Assembly (NCBI GenBank): GCA_040768585.1
Contig: JAXGMQ010000001.1
Location: 620,001-684,000, forward strand
Length of the DNA: 64,000 bases
DNA from: JAXGMQ01 sp040768585
Lineage (GTDB): Bacteria > Caldisericota > Caldisericia > JAAYUI01
Direction of reading: 5' to 3'
Each line of letters starts with the position of its first letter. Position 1 is the stretch's first letter. Made by a program: the position numbers and the translations under genes. The notes under the pieces were generated by a model. The model did not search any database. It was given only the letters and a program-made list of their open reading frames with translations, and was not told the DNA's origin. Positions 25,625 through 35,226 of the stretch are shown here, one piece after another.

Positions 25625-28177
25625 CTAGCGATTTGCCAATTTGATTGTAACCATCCTCTCACTCCCATCCCATTCGACCTTTGCGCCAAAAGCCTCGCCG
25701 ATGAGTCTGATAGGCACTAGCGTCCTGCCGTTTACTATTACAGGCGGCGCATCCATCGCAAACTCTTCACCGTTTTTGAGGTATGTCGTCTTGTTCACCC
25801 AGATCACAAGCTCATCATCGCCGGCCTTTATCGCAATACTTCTATCGGCTCCATTCCAGCCTATGTCAAAACCCAACGCTTCTGAAACAAACCTCAAAGG
25901 TACAAAAGTTCTACCAGATATTATCTGGGGTGGACAGTCAAGCAGCACATCATCACCGTCCACTCGCGCTGTTTGCTCCCCTATCCAAAGGTTTATGACT
26001 TTTATCTCAGGTGCTTGCACCACAACGGGGAAATCAGGTGGTCTTTCACAGTCCGAGAGTGGCCCAACTGAGATATAACCAACTACCCTCGTATCCTCAG
26101 GTAGGTAGTCCTCATCGACTGTGACAGTGACCTGTGTTTCCCTGCCATCAAACACAATATGCTCAGGCTCAACGCTCAACCACTCCTTGCCTCCTGACAC
26201 GGCAAGCTCCAACTCGACCTCAAGGCCTGTGTTGTTAACAAGGGTGAAAGATTGGCTCTGTGTCCCCACTCTGTCGATATCTGAGAATTGGAGACCCATC
26301 TCAGGCTTATAGCTAACACAGGGACCACTCCATGGAACAAGCTCAGCATAAACATAGAGCTCCAGGGAATTTCCGGGATAGGAAAGCCATATATACCCAT
26401 CCTCAAAGTCGGACTCGCTCATGGAATCTGAGGAAACCGAAGCCTCAACTCTGTTTTCGCCCGGCACAAGAGTCACACTCTCCGAAACCGTGAGCCACTT
26501 GTTGAAGGATTTGATGCCAAGCTCTATGTCGTGACTGCTTCTATTTTTTAGAACAATCTCCTTTGTGTCAGTCATCCACGGAGTGACCCTAAAACCCAGT
26601 TCTTTAGTGGTCATCTCAATGGGATCAAGGACTGTGACGTAGGTGCAACCAATGACATCATCAGTTATTTTTGCGCACACCTTGCCAATATTATCAATAT
26701 TGCCACCCACATTGAGAACACCGTCAGATGTGACCTCGCCTATATCATCACCATAGGTAAGCCACTCCACTTCTGTGTCAATTATCTTACCATACTGATC
26801 ATAGACCGTTGCGCTAAACTGCACGAAGTCTCCTGGGTAGACCTTCGCATTCCTCGGCCCAACGGTTATGGAATCTGGTCTTGGTGGCTGCTCCATGCTC
26901 TCATAGCAGTAGATAATACCCCTCGTATTAGCCACAAAGAAACATCCGCCCGATACAGCGATACCGGTTATTTTGAATTCCTCTTCATGTTCCCAGATCT
27001 CTTTTTGTGTTTGAAAGGATATTGTAAAAATCTTGTGTTCGTGCCTTGAGATATCTGAGGAGACAGTGTAGCCAAATCCGAGGTCATCAGAAACGACTAT
27101 TGATGACTCGTACAGTCCTGGAGAATACACGTCCATGCAACTCTCTTTGCCATCGAGGGTTGTGCATGTCAAACCTCTGCCGGCAGCTTGGCTGATGAGT
27201 CTGTCGTGTGATTTCGCAATTGGATAGACATATCTCGATGGGTGATAGACCGACCACACCTCCTCACCTGTCTCCAGGCTAAGGCACAAAACTGGAGAGT
27301 TGTGGTCTTCGTTGTATATACCAATGTACACAAATTCATCATCAACTATTGGATAGTCAAGAAATCCTTGACCCCACTTATCTGGCTTTATCATCCATTT
27401 CTGCGAGCCCGTGATGGCATCGATGCAGTAAAGGTCACCATGATGAGTTATGAGTTTATCATCGTTCAGTTTGGTTTTTGTGGCAGTTGTGAGAAGGTAC
27501 TCACCACAAACAGCCAGCTGGTTTCGCCAGTTGGCAATTTGGGTTTGCCAGAGGGGCTTGCCACTACTTGCTTCAAAACATGTGACATACGAGGTGCCTT
27601 TTCCAGTTGATTTGACTATGTCGTTATACGCCAGATAAACTCTACCGTTTGCGACAACTGGTTCTCCAACATTGTTCTGCGACAAAGTGCGTTTCCAAAC
27701 CAGGGAGCCATCGGTCATTTTCCTTTTTGTCAGAGCGTGTTTCCCTTTGTCTGACTCAATGGTATATAGACCCTCTCCATCGCAGCTTATATAGAACGGC
27801 TCAAACACAAGCACATCGGTAGACCAAATCCTCTTGCCTGTCTCAACATCAAGACAGACAAGCTCTGTGTCATCTGTCGCGAAAAGCCTGTCGTCGAAGA
27901 CAACAGGGAAAAGTGTCGTTCCCCTCGTTGCTTTCAATACCTCACTCGTCCACTTAAGCTTAAGGGTGCCAAACGCCGGAGCACACCCATGGGGGGCATA
28001 GGCTGTTCTTTTTGCGTCCCCAGAGATGTTTCTCCACTGACAGGGAGCCGAATCATCGCCTCTTGAAACGCTCCCTGCCCCAAGGTAGAAAATCTGCAAA
28101 AGAGCTATTAATCCAACAGCAACAATTATTTTAAAGGATCGTATGTGATCTCTATCTCTTTTGTTTCTTGTATCCAT
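25625..28177 (-). CDS. Secreted PQQ-type propeller / Ig-like / stalk protein
   Basis: 850 residues. An N-terminal membrane signal (about 15-38) is followed by a PQQ-like propeller (about 45-450) with blades such as VCLDVETGKRIW, CFEASSGKPLW, YCIDAITGSQKW and LSLETGEEVW, a Big_2-like module (about 455-540, VYPGDFVQFSATVYD), two beta modules of ASH type, and a paired stalk domain at about 745-850 (ISGRTFVPLRFVSEALGF, VNGRTLVPIRLIGEAFGA). The first 52 bases overlap the end of the upstream gene in another frame, with a GAGGTGG site inside that gene, so the two are translated from one message. No PQQ enzyme residues are evident; a structural or binding role at the cell surface is inferred. Confidence 0.82.
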   Translation of the reverse strand: MDTRNKRDRDHIRSFKIIVAVGLIALLQIFYLGAGSVSRGDDSAPCQWRNISGDAKRTAYAPHGCAPAFGTLKLKWTSEVLKATRGTTLFPVVFDDRLFATDDTELVCLDVETGKRIWSTDVLVFEPFYISCDGEGLYTIESDKGKHALTKRKMTDGSLVWKRTLSQNNVGEPVVANGRVYLAYNDIVKSTGKGTSYVTCFEASSGKPLWQTQIANWRNQLAVCGEYLLTTATKTKLNDDKLITHHGDLYCIDAITGSQKWMIKPDKWGQGFLDYPIVDDEFVYIGIYNEDHNSPVLCLSLETGEEVWSVYHPSRYVYPIAKSHDRLISQAAGRGLTCTTLDGKESCMDVYSPGLYESSIVVSDDLGFGYTVSSDISRHEHKIFTISFQTQKEIWEHEEEFKITGIAVSGGCFFVANTRGIIYCYESMEQPPRPDSITVGPRNAKVYPGDFVQFSATVYDQYGKIIDTEVEWLTYGDDIGEVTSDGVLNVGGNIDNIGKVCAKITDDVIGCTYVTVLDPIEMTTKELGFRVTPWMTDTKEIVLKNRSSHDIELGIKSFNKWLTVSESVTLVPGENRVEASVSSDSMSESDFEDGYIWLSYPGNSLELYVYAELVPWSGPCVSYKPEMGLQFSDIDRVGTQSQSFTLVNNTGLEVELELAVSGGKEWLSVEPEHIVFDGRETQVTVTVDEDYLPEDTRVVGYISVGPLSDCERPPDFPVVVQAPEIKVINLWIGEQTARVDGDDVLLDCPPQIISGRTFVPLRFVSEALGFDIGWNGADRSIAIKAGDDELVIWVNKTTYLKNGEEFAMDAPPVIVNGRTLVPIRLIGEAFGAKVEWDGSERMVTIKLANR

Positions 28178-30621
28178 TCCACCTCTGCTCCAAATGACTC
28201 TGAAATAAATCTGACCGGCACATATGTTCTTGAGTCAAGTATCATCGGAGCAACATCTATCTGAATCTTTTTCCCATTTATTGTGGCGTCCGATTTCCCA
28301 ACCCAAAGGGAAATCGATGTGACCTTGCCAGCGTGATTTGACTGCATGATATCGATTCTTTTTTCGGTTGCATTCCACGACACCTGGGCACCCAGACTCT
28401 CAGCTATTATCCTGATTGGCACAAGCGTGCGCCCGTCGACAATCCGCGGGGGAGCATCAAGAAGCACCTCTTCATCATCAACTATTGCCTGCGATAACCC
28501 GATTTTCAGCGTAACGTCTGTATACCGATTCTTCTCCATCAAAATCGGAATCTCAATTTCACCATCAACCCCATCATCGCTTATTATCAAATAATCAGAA
28601 ACAGACACTCCCGGAGAAATCTCCGAAGCTTTGATCGTGACCGCAAACAGAATATCCCCGCCGTCAAGTGTCGTTTTTTTAATGGTGATCCATTCTGAGG
28701 CATTACCAATTTTGGCACTTAGATTTTCCTCGTCTGAGGTTTTTCTTGTAACAATCACATCATACGAAAAGGTAGATTTTTCCCATGACTTGATGTTGAG
28801 TCTCTCGATTGAACTTGTGCTAACTTCAAACAGGTCATCAAATTTCTTTGTCTCCACAACTTCAACAGAAACCTGAAGAGGCAGAGTTCCCAAATCCCAG
28901 TGGAACAGCACTTCCCCGGAATGTTTACCAGGCATCAGGTTCTTGGATGAAAGTTCAAGGTTTACTTTCACAATCGGCGACAGATTATCATACTTCGGAT
29001 TGTGGGCGATAATCCAATCTGGTGCTGTAATGTCAGTGATTTCAAACATACAGGAGTTGGAACTGCCGATTGCTATCTCAACCGTCTTACTCTCTCCCTT
29101 CGTCGCTTGTCCAAAATCAAAAGACTCGATGTCAATTGTTGGTTTCCCACATACAGCAACCATGGCACTTCCCAACATGTCCTTGTACTTGGCGTACACA
29201 AGACCACGTCCCGAAACCTGACCTGGCTTGAATAATCCATACTTGTCAATTGAGCCTATTTCAGGGGGTTCAACACTCCACTCAAAGAGCAACCCCTCTA
29301 TCTCATGCTCTGTGTAGTCAAACGCATGGGCAGTAAACTGCTTTGATTCACCCATGTATACGTTGTTGAATGTGGGTAGCACCAGAATTGTTAAGATTGC
29401 AACCTTTCTCTCAAAACAGTACAACAAACCCTCATCGGATGAAATGTAAAGGTTATTTTCATCGATAGCAATTGACCTTGGGGTATGCACGAAGACCTCT
29501 TCGACTACCACATCTCCTGTTGCTAGATCGGACACAACAAATCTCGATTTCTTCGATGGGTTCGTGTTCTCCTCCTGGTATGAATCATGATAGAAGAAAA
29601 ACACGTTGTAGTTGGTGCACGCAACAAAAGCATCGTCCATTTCGGGGTTTTTTGTTTCCCACAGTACATCACCATTTGTGGCATCAAGGCAGGCAACTCC
29701 ATATCCCTCAACTGTGATGATGAGTTTACCCTGAGTCATGGCTTTCACACCAACAAAGGTTTCTTCACCAAAGTTCTTCTCCCACACCTGGTCTCCTGTT
29801 GAGGCGTCAAGAGCCTTCAAACTCCCAGTGTTTGAACCAAAATACAAGTTGTTATCATCACATATCAGGTGTCCATCCACCTGAGAGTTCTCATCAATCT
29901 GGTTTTCCCAAACTTTGTCACCGTCTTTGTCATCAATACAAACAAGAGAGCCTGGTGGGAACATATTACCCTCCTCATATTTCACATTTCTTATAAAAAC
30001 ATAGTCATCCGAGAAGCAATCGAAATTCAGTTCGCCATCAAGCCGTATCTGCCAGGCAAAGGTTTTCTTTGTGATGTTGTACTTGAAGTACATCGAGTAA
30101 CTACCTTTTTGATCCTGTCTGATGATTGAATAGTAGAGGAAACCATCCTTGACGCCATGCAATCTAGGTTCGTGTGTGACATCAATCCTGACCTTTGGTG
30201 TTCCGTTTCTGGTGTCAAGTCCATACATGCACCATTTATCACCCGAGAAACATGGGAAGTAGATAAGCTTGTCTGAGATTATCGGAGAGAAAACAGATTC
30301 AATAGAACAGTCAAAACTCCAAACAACGCTGCCCGTGCCAGAATCAAGCGCAACAACGGCTCCATGTTCGTAAACAAATACCTTTTTGTCCCAGGCGACA
30401 GGGTTGATACACATCCCCACACCAATGTCCCTTTTCCAAAGCTCGAAGAGCGCTGCTTTGTCCGGATAACTGGTAATTATGCTCGAATGTCTTTTAAGGT
30501 TACCCCAGATTGACACCCAGCTAGTGTCTGACATGCTAGCATTTAAGTCATTTGGGAAGAGAAAAAAAGAGGATGAGATATAAACTCCCAGAATCAACCA
30601 CTGAAGCGTCTTTTTGATCAT
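28126..30621 (-). CDS. Secreted PQQ-type propeller / Ig-like / stalk protein (paralogue)
   Basis: 831 residues with the same order as the gene downstream: signal peptide (1-29), PQQ-like propeller (about 40-420; VALDSGTGSVVW, LKALDASTGDQVW, CLDATNGDVLW, CFERKVA), an Ig-like module with MGESKQFTAHAFD (about 420-505), an ASH-like module opening ESFDFGQATKGES (about 505-600), another beta module, then a paired stalk domain (about 705-831; VDGRTLVPIRIIAESLGA, DSRTYVPVRFISESFGA). It is most likely a tandem paralogue. It starts just past the 18-base-pair inverted repeat at 30671-30723. The ribosome site is weak. Function unknown. Confidence 0.82.
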   Translation of the reverse strand: MIKKTLQWLILGVYISSSFFLFPNDLNASMSDTSWVSIWGNLKRHSSIITSYPDKAALFELWKRDIGVGMCINPVAWDKKVFVYEHGAVVALDSGTGSVVWSFDCSIESVFSPIISDKLIYFPCFSGDKWCMYGLDTRNGTPKVRIDVTHEPRLHGVKDGFLYYSIIRQDQKGSYSMYFKYNITKKTFAWQIRLDGELNFDCFSDDYVFIRNVKYEEGNMFPPGSLVCIDDKDGDKVWENQIDENSQVDGHLICDDNNLYFGSNTGSLKALDASTGDQVWEKNFGEETFVGVKAMTQGKLIITVEGYGVACLDATNGDVLWETKNPEMDDAFVACTNYNVFFFYHDSYQEENTNPSKKSRFVVSDLATGDVVVEEVFVHTPRSIAIDENNLYISSDEGLLYCFERKVAILTILVLPTFNNVYMGESKQFTAHAFDYTEHEIEGLLFEWSVEPPEIGSIDKYGLFKPGQVSGRGLVYAKYKDMLGSAMVAVCGKPTIDIESFDFGQATKGESKTVEIAIGSSNSCMFEITDITAPDWIIAHNPKYDNLSPIVKVNLELSSKNLMPGKHSGEVLFHWDLGTLPLQVSVEVVETKKFDDLFEVSTSSIERLNIKSWEKSTFSYDVIVTRKTSDEENLSAKIGNASEWITIKKTTLDGGDILFAVTIKASEISPGVSVSDYLIISDDGVDGEIEIPILMEKNRYTDVTLKIGLSQAIVDDEEVLLDAPPRIVDGRTLVPIRIIAESLGAQVSWNATEKRIDIMQSNHAGKVTSISLWVGKSDATINGKKIQIDVAPMILDSRTYVPVRFISESFGAEVEWIQETKEIEITYDPLK

Positions 30622-30670
30622 AGACTAATACTACCAAAAATAACAAGTACAGTCTTTGCAAATTGTGTTA

Positions 30671-30723
30671 ACTCAAGGTTGTGTGATGAAGTTTGAGTCT
30701 TTGTGCATCACACAACCTTGAGT
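30671..30723. repeat. Perfect 18-bp inverted repeat between propeller genes
   Basis: ACTCAAGGTTGTGTGATG (30671-30688) and its exact complement (30706-30723), separated by 17 bases. It lies 10 bases after the stop of the triple-propeller gene. There is no T-run after the stem on the minus strand, so it is not a standard terminator; an RNA-stabilising hairpin, processing site or attenuator is possible. Confidence 0.8.
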
Positions 30724-30733
30724 CGGCAGTCGT

Positions 30734-33700
30734 TTATTCCTCTACAATAGCAACAACGGTGATTCTTTGGCTCTTCTCCACTTCCTCACCATCCTCATCA
30801 AGTGATGTCCACCTTATCCACGCACCAGCGTAGTATGTTCCCTTTTTCGAAACCTTACTGCCAATCGTCTTGAACCTCACTTCAGTACTTGAATCCTGTT
30901 CTATGGTCAACTCTGAGACATCCGTTTCAAACCAGTCATAGTCATTTTGGATAGTTACATGAATATCCCTATCTTCGGTATTGTTGGTTATTGTCAGTTT
31001 TAAATTGACAACCTCACTCGGTTCGATTGTGCCAAAGTCGATCGTCTCAGTGTTGAATTTCAGGTCTGGAGGGTATTCCTCGAAGCAGTACAGTTTTCCG
31101 GCTTTATCAGCCACATAAACACAACTGTTTAGTACAGCCGGTGATGACTGGAAGTGCTTGCTACCAGAGGACATCTTGTAGAACCAATGAACATCGAGTG
31201 TGTCAACATCAAGGGAGTAGAAAAAACCACCCTTTGTTGTGATATAACAATTTAATCCGCAAATACTTGCCGACGATCGTATCTGAGCTCCGAGGTTTAC
31301 CTTCCTTATCATGTCCCCTGTATGCATGTTGAGAATGAAGAAATCACCCTCTGTGTTGCCCACAAACACCTTTCCATAAGAAAGTGATGGTGAGGCGACG
31401 ATGGCAGCTCCCGTATCAAAGTCCCATAGCTTCTTTCCTGTGTTGCCATCCAAGCAGTATAGTTTTCCATCATTTGAACCGACATAGAGATTGCATTCAT
31501 ATGCTACATTCGATGTTCCACCAGGACCTTTCATCACAAAACAGGTTGGTGTCGAATAGACGGAACCCTCTGTTTTGAAACTCCAACGCTCTTTGCCCGT
31601 CATCGAATCGATCGAGTACACATGGTCATCAATTGATGCAATGAATATTTGGTCACCCTCTGGCGGGATGGCAGGCGATGCATAGACATCACCACCTGTT
31701 TTGAATTTCCAGACCAATTCGCCAGTGTCAGCCAGAACAGAATAGACATGGTTGTCCAGAGAACCAAAATACACCCTTCGTTGAACGGGTTCGTTCTTGT
31801 CAAAACGTTTCTCATGAATTGCGGGGGATGAAAAGACCGGTCCACCAGCATCGAAACTCCAAAGTTTCTCACCATCATTCATGCTCATGGAGTAAACATT
31901 CCCATCCTCAGAACCCACAATCACCATATCTGAGTTAACCCCAGTGCAAGCGCCCGCAGAGGAGAAGCCTTCACATTCAAAGGTTTTATGCCAAATTGTA
32001 TCAGAGGTATTCCAATCGATGGCATAGAACGTATTACCAGAGCCGATTAGTATCTTTTCCTTGTACACAACAGGAGAGCAATCGGTCTCGCCGCCCATAT
32101 CGGATGACCATCTGAGTCTGAGTTTATCAGTCGTTGGACCAAAAGCGCCCGGAACAGAGCTATGACGCATCTGATCCCTTCCAAATGAAATCCATGCCTG
32201 CGCCATGATTGATGTGTCGCTAGAAACATAAACCCTCACTGGGATTGGTACTGTAACCTCCTGCCATGATATCAGCAGATTTGCGACATTCATACCAGCG
32301 GAGGTTTTGCCAAAATATCCGACAACGGGAATCACAAGTTTTCCATCGACCTCAAGGGTTGCCTCATTCACAACTGGTCTAAACCATTCGACACCCTCTT
32401 CCGCTTCAAAGGTTAACTCAATTGGATTCTCTGTTGTGTTTTTAAGGGTTATCTCTCTGTAAGCACTGCTGCCTTTTCCCTCTACGGAGATTTGACCGTA
32501 GTCTATGATTTCAGGAACAATCAGGATATCTGGAGGTGGATCCCCAAATGCCATCACCTTCCTGTCTGATGGAAGGAATAGCTTTTTACCTGTTACCGAT
32601 ATTGGAGCTCTAATTCTGCCATCAGATTCAAAACTCCAGAGATTTATTCCAGTGTCAGCATCCATGATATACAGAATCCCATCCCAGGAGCCATAATACA
32701 GCCTGCCGTTTGAGTAGGTGAGACCTGTTTCAACTTTTTCGTCAATATTCTTTTCCCACACGAGCTCACCATCGGCTCTGGTGTAGCATCTGATCGACAA
32801 ATCATCTGGTGTTACGCATATTCTATCTTGGTAGACCACAGGCGGGAAAGGCACATCGGCGCTAGTATTAACAAACCAATTCACCTCACCAGTTGGCGCA
32901 TTATAGCAGTAGAGTCTTTTGTTCATGGTACCAAAGTAGACATCCTCACCAACGATTGCGGCTCCAGCCTCTATAGTTTCCCCTGTGTCAAACAACCAGA
33001 GTTTCTGGCCTGTGGCGAAATCAAGGCAGTGCATGACACCATCTTCGGAACCCGCCACAACATAGGATGAAGAAACAGCGATGTGCGTTGTCAACTCCGT
33101 TGTCATCGAATAAGACCACACAAGAGAGCCGTCAATCTCGTCTACGCACTTTAACCATCCATCTGATGTGCCAAAGAACACCTTTCCATTCAGCGCTGTC
33201 GCCGGTGTGACTATCTCACCTTCAACCTCATGAGTCCAAAGTAGCCCACCGTCGGTTTGCGCCATACACAACAGCTTCTCTGAGGCTGGGATGAGAACCT
33301 GAGTGGCAGACAGACACGGACACTCCGATGTAAAACCATCCAGCTCAACCTCCCAGATTGTCTCACCCATGTCCAAACTGGTGCAGACGAGTTTATTGCT
33401 GTACCCTGGAGTAATAAATACCCTGTTCAGTTTCACGAGTGGTGGGTAGATAATTGGTCTTCCATAATCCTCTTCCCATATCTTGGCGAGAGTATCACTT
33501 TCACAACCACACTCATTTGTGCCCGAAAATGTTTGCTCAGGGACACCTCCCTTGCAAACCCAGGAACACTTCGCCGTGTTGAACACAGGCAAATCCTCCT
33601 CAAGGAATAGTGTCGAGTCTGTTTTTATCTTTACAATCACTGGATACTCCAAGCCTCCACCTTTAACAATGAGCCTGCCCATGTACCAGTGCATGTCTTC

Positions 33701-35056
33701 AATCATTTTGTCCTGATTTACCGTGATTGTTATTTGTCCATTCTGTTTGGACTCAACAAAGATAGAGTCGATTGATAATTCAAACCAATCACTGTCAGTT
33801 TCTATCGTATACTCAGTTGCTTCATCGGTCTGATTCAGGATCGATATGACACCGCTCACAGTTGACGCGGGAGGTATCTCACCGAGATTGACGATAGACG
33901 GATTCACTCTGAAGGGAGGATCGGCGACATCTCTGAAGGCATGAATCTTGCCATTCTTGGTTGCCACATAGATAATTCCGTTTGCAATAGCTGGAGTATA
34001 GGCATCGTGATTCAGCTCATGACTCCAAATCATGATTCCTGTATTCGACTCAAAACAGTAGAGGGATGTGCCAAGTGAAGTATATATTCTGTCACCCGCA
34101 AGAGCAGAGGTGGAAACACCATATTTCTCCTGGCTGTATTGCCAGATGAGCTCTCCTTTTTCCTTGTCAAGACAGTAGAAATCGTAACCTGAACCAAAAT
34201 AGACATTGGTTTTCGAGATTGTCGGAGTGCTTCTTATGATGTTGTCAGTTTCAAACGTCCATATCTCCTCACCCTCCGTCGCTTCAAAACAGTAGAACTT
34301 GTTTCCATCACAACCGATATAAATGAAATTGTCAGAGTATGAAGCAGAAGCGTAGATATTTCCATCGAGTCTTTTTTCCCAGATAACCTCACCACTGTAG
34401 ATGTCTAAACAATAGAACTTAAAATCTCTAGTCCCGAAATAAACCATACCATCAGCAACAACAGGGCAGGAGCTGATTGAGTCGTGGGTCAAATACTCCC
34501 ATTTTACCTCACCTGAATAACCATCGAGACAGAGCATGCTTCCATCGAGGGTGCCAAAGAAAACGTTGTTCCCTTCAATGGTAGGGGATGAGGAAATACC
34601 ACCATTCCATTTTGTGTGATAATCCCATTCAAGTTCCCCTGTGTCAGCATCTAGGCAGTAAAAACCGCCATCCAAACTCCCAAAATAGACATATCCATTC
34701 TTATAAGCCGGCGTACACTTTATGACATCGGTTGTGTCGTATCTCCAATCGAGTTCACCAGTGTCAGCGTTGATACAGTAGAGTTTGTGGTCAAATGAGC
34801 CAACATACAGATTTATCTCGTTGATGATTGGTTGCGCTATTGTCATATCACCCGTCTGATACTCCCACACCTTTTCGCAGGCGTTAGTTTTTGGGGCGCA
34901 ACTGGCAATTATCGAACCATCATTCTCAGCCGATCCACCAAACATTGTCCAATAGCAACTCTCATTTGGGAAAGACATTTTGACATCAGCTGAACTTACT
35001 TGAATTGAGGCAAGCAATAAAAGACAGACCAATACTGAAGTGATTACTCGTTTCAT
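30734..35056 (-). CDS. Giant secreted protein of three PQQ propellers with ASH-like spacers
   Basis: 1440 residues. The signal peptide ends near VSSADVK. The chain is a threefold repeat of [PQQ-like propeller + ASH/Ig-like module]: propellers at about 60-385, 535-830 and 960-1335; spacers at about 390-500 (NPSIVNLGEIPPAS), 840-945 (PEIIDYGQISVEGKG) and 1340-1440 (TETIDFGTIEPSEV). Blades are highly regular, for example YCINADTGELDWRYDT, YCLDADTGELEWDYHT, CLDGYSGEVKWEY, YSVLADTGELVWKFKT and YCLDGNTGKKLWDFDT. The regular blades suggest recent internal duplication. There is no stalk domain. The ATG follows GGAGG with 6-base spacing. Surface or periplasmic binding is inferred; the ligand is unknown. 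Confidence 0.85.
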   Translation of the reverse strand: MKRVITSVLVCLLLLASIQVSSADVKMSFPNESCYWTMFGGSAENDGSIIASCAPKTNACEKVWEYQTGDMTIAQPIINEINLYVGSFDHKLYCINADTGELDWRYDTTDVIKCTPAYKNGYVYFGSLDGGFYCLDADTGELEWDYHTKWNGGISSSPTIEGNNVFFGTLDGSMLCLDGYSGEVKWEYLTHDSISSCPVVADGMVYFGTRDFKFYCLDIYSGEVIWEKRLDGNIYASASYSDNFIYIGCDGNKFYCFEATEGEEIWTFETDNIIRSTPTISKTNVYFGSGYDFYCLDKEKGELIWQYSQEKYGVSTSALAGDRIYTSLGTSLYCFESNTGIMIWSHELNHDAYTPAIANGIIYVATKNGKIHAFRDVADPPFRVNPSIVNLGEIPPASTVSGVISILNQTDEATEYTIETDSDWFELSIDSIFVESKQNGQITITVNQDKMIEDMHWYMGRLIVKGGGLEYPVIVKIKTDSTLFLEEDLPVFNTAKCSWVCKGGVPEQTFSGTNECGCESDTLAKIWEEDYGRPIIYPPLVKLNRVFITPGYSNKLVCTSLDMGETIWEVELDGFTSECPCLSATQVLIPASEKLLCMAQTDGGLLWTHEVEGEIVTPATALNGKVFFGTSDGWLKCVDEIDGSLVWSYSMTTELTTHIAVSSSYVVAGSEDGVMHCLDFATGQKLWLFDTGETIEAGAAIVGEDVYFGTMNKRLYCYNAPTGEVNWFVNTSADVPFPPVVYQDRICVTPDDLSIRCYTRADGELVWEKNIDEKVETGLTYSNGRLYYGSWDGILYIMDADTGINLWSFESDGRIRAPISVTGKKLFLPSDRKVMAFGDPPPDILIVPEIIDYGQISVEGKGSSAYREITLKNTTENPIELTFEAEEGVEWFRPVVNEATLEVDGKLVIPVVGYFGKTSAGMNVANLLISWQEVTVPIPVRVYVSSDTSIMAQAWISFGRDQMRHSSVPGAFGPTTDKLRLRWSSDMGGETDCSPVVYKEKILIGSGNTFYAIDWNTSDTIWHKTFECEGFSSAGACTGVNSDMVIVGSEDGNVYSMSMNDGEKLWSFDAGGPVFSSPAIHEKRFDKNEPVQRRVYFGSLDNHVYSVLADTGELVWKFKTGGDVYASPAIPPEGDQIFIASIDDHVYSIDSMTGKERWSFKTEGSVYSTPTCFVMKGPGGTSNVAYECNLYVGSNDGKLYCLDGNTGKKLWDFDTGAAIVASPSLSYGKVFVGNTEGDFFILNMHTGDMIRKVNLGAQIRSSASICGLNCYITTKGGFFYSLDVDTLDVHWFYKMSSGSKHFQSSPAVLNSCVYVADKAGKLYCFEEYPPDLKFNTETIDFGTIEPSEVVNLKLTITNNTEDRDIHVTIQNDYDWFETDVSELTIEQDSSTEVRFKTIGSKVSKKGTYYAGAWIRWTSLDEDGEEVEKSQRITVVAIVEE

Positions 35057-35134
35057 GAAAACCTCCGTTATGTTCTCTATGCAATATACGGAGAACCCAT
35101 TGTATTGGTTTAAATCAAACGGTCAGCGCTCATC

Positions 35135-35163
35135 AGTTAAACAAATTATAAAGGATATGTCAA
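35135..35163 (-). promoter_or_regulatory. Putative promoter of the triple-propeller gene
   Basis: On the minus strand TTGACA (35163-35158), 17 bases, TTAACT (35140-35135). It would give a leader of about 70 bases before the ATG at 35056. Confidence 0.45.
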
Positions 35164-35226
35164 AATAGCTGTACCTTTTACGTACCACTGCCGGATTCGA
35201 TGGTACATTTGTTACTTATTTTGAAA

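Noticed and set aside
25625..35056. Calling the propeller proteins PQQ-dependent dehydrogenases
   Set aside because: Only the blade repeat is shared; the PQQ and calcium site residues of the enzymes are not recognisable and the proteins carry adhesion-type modules.
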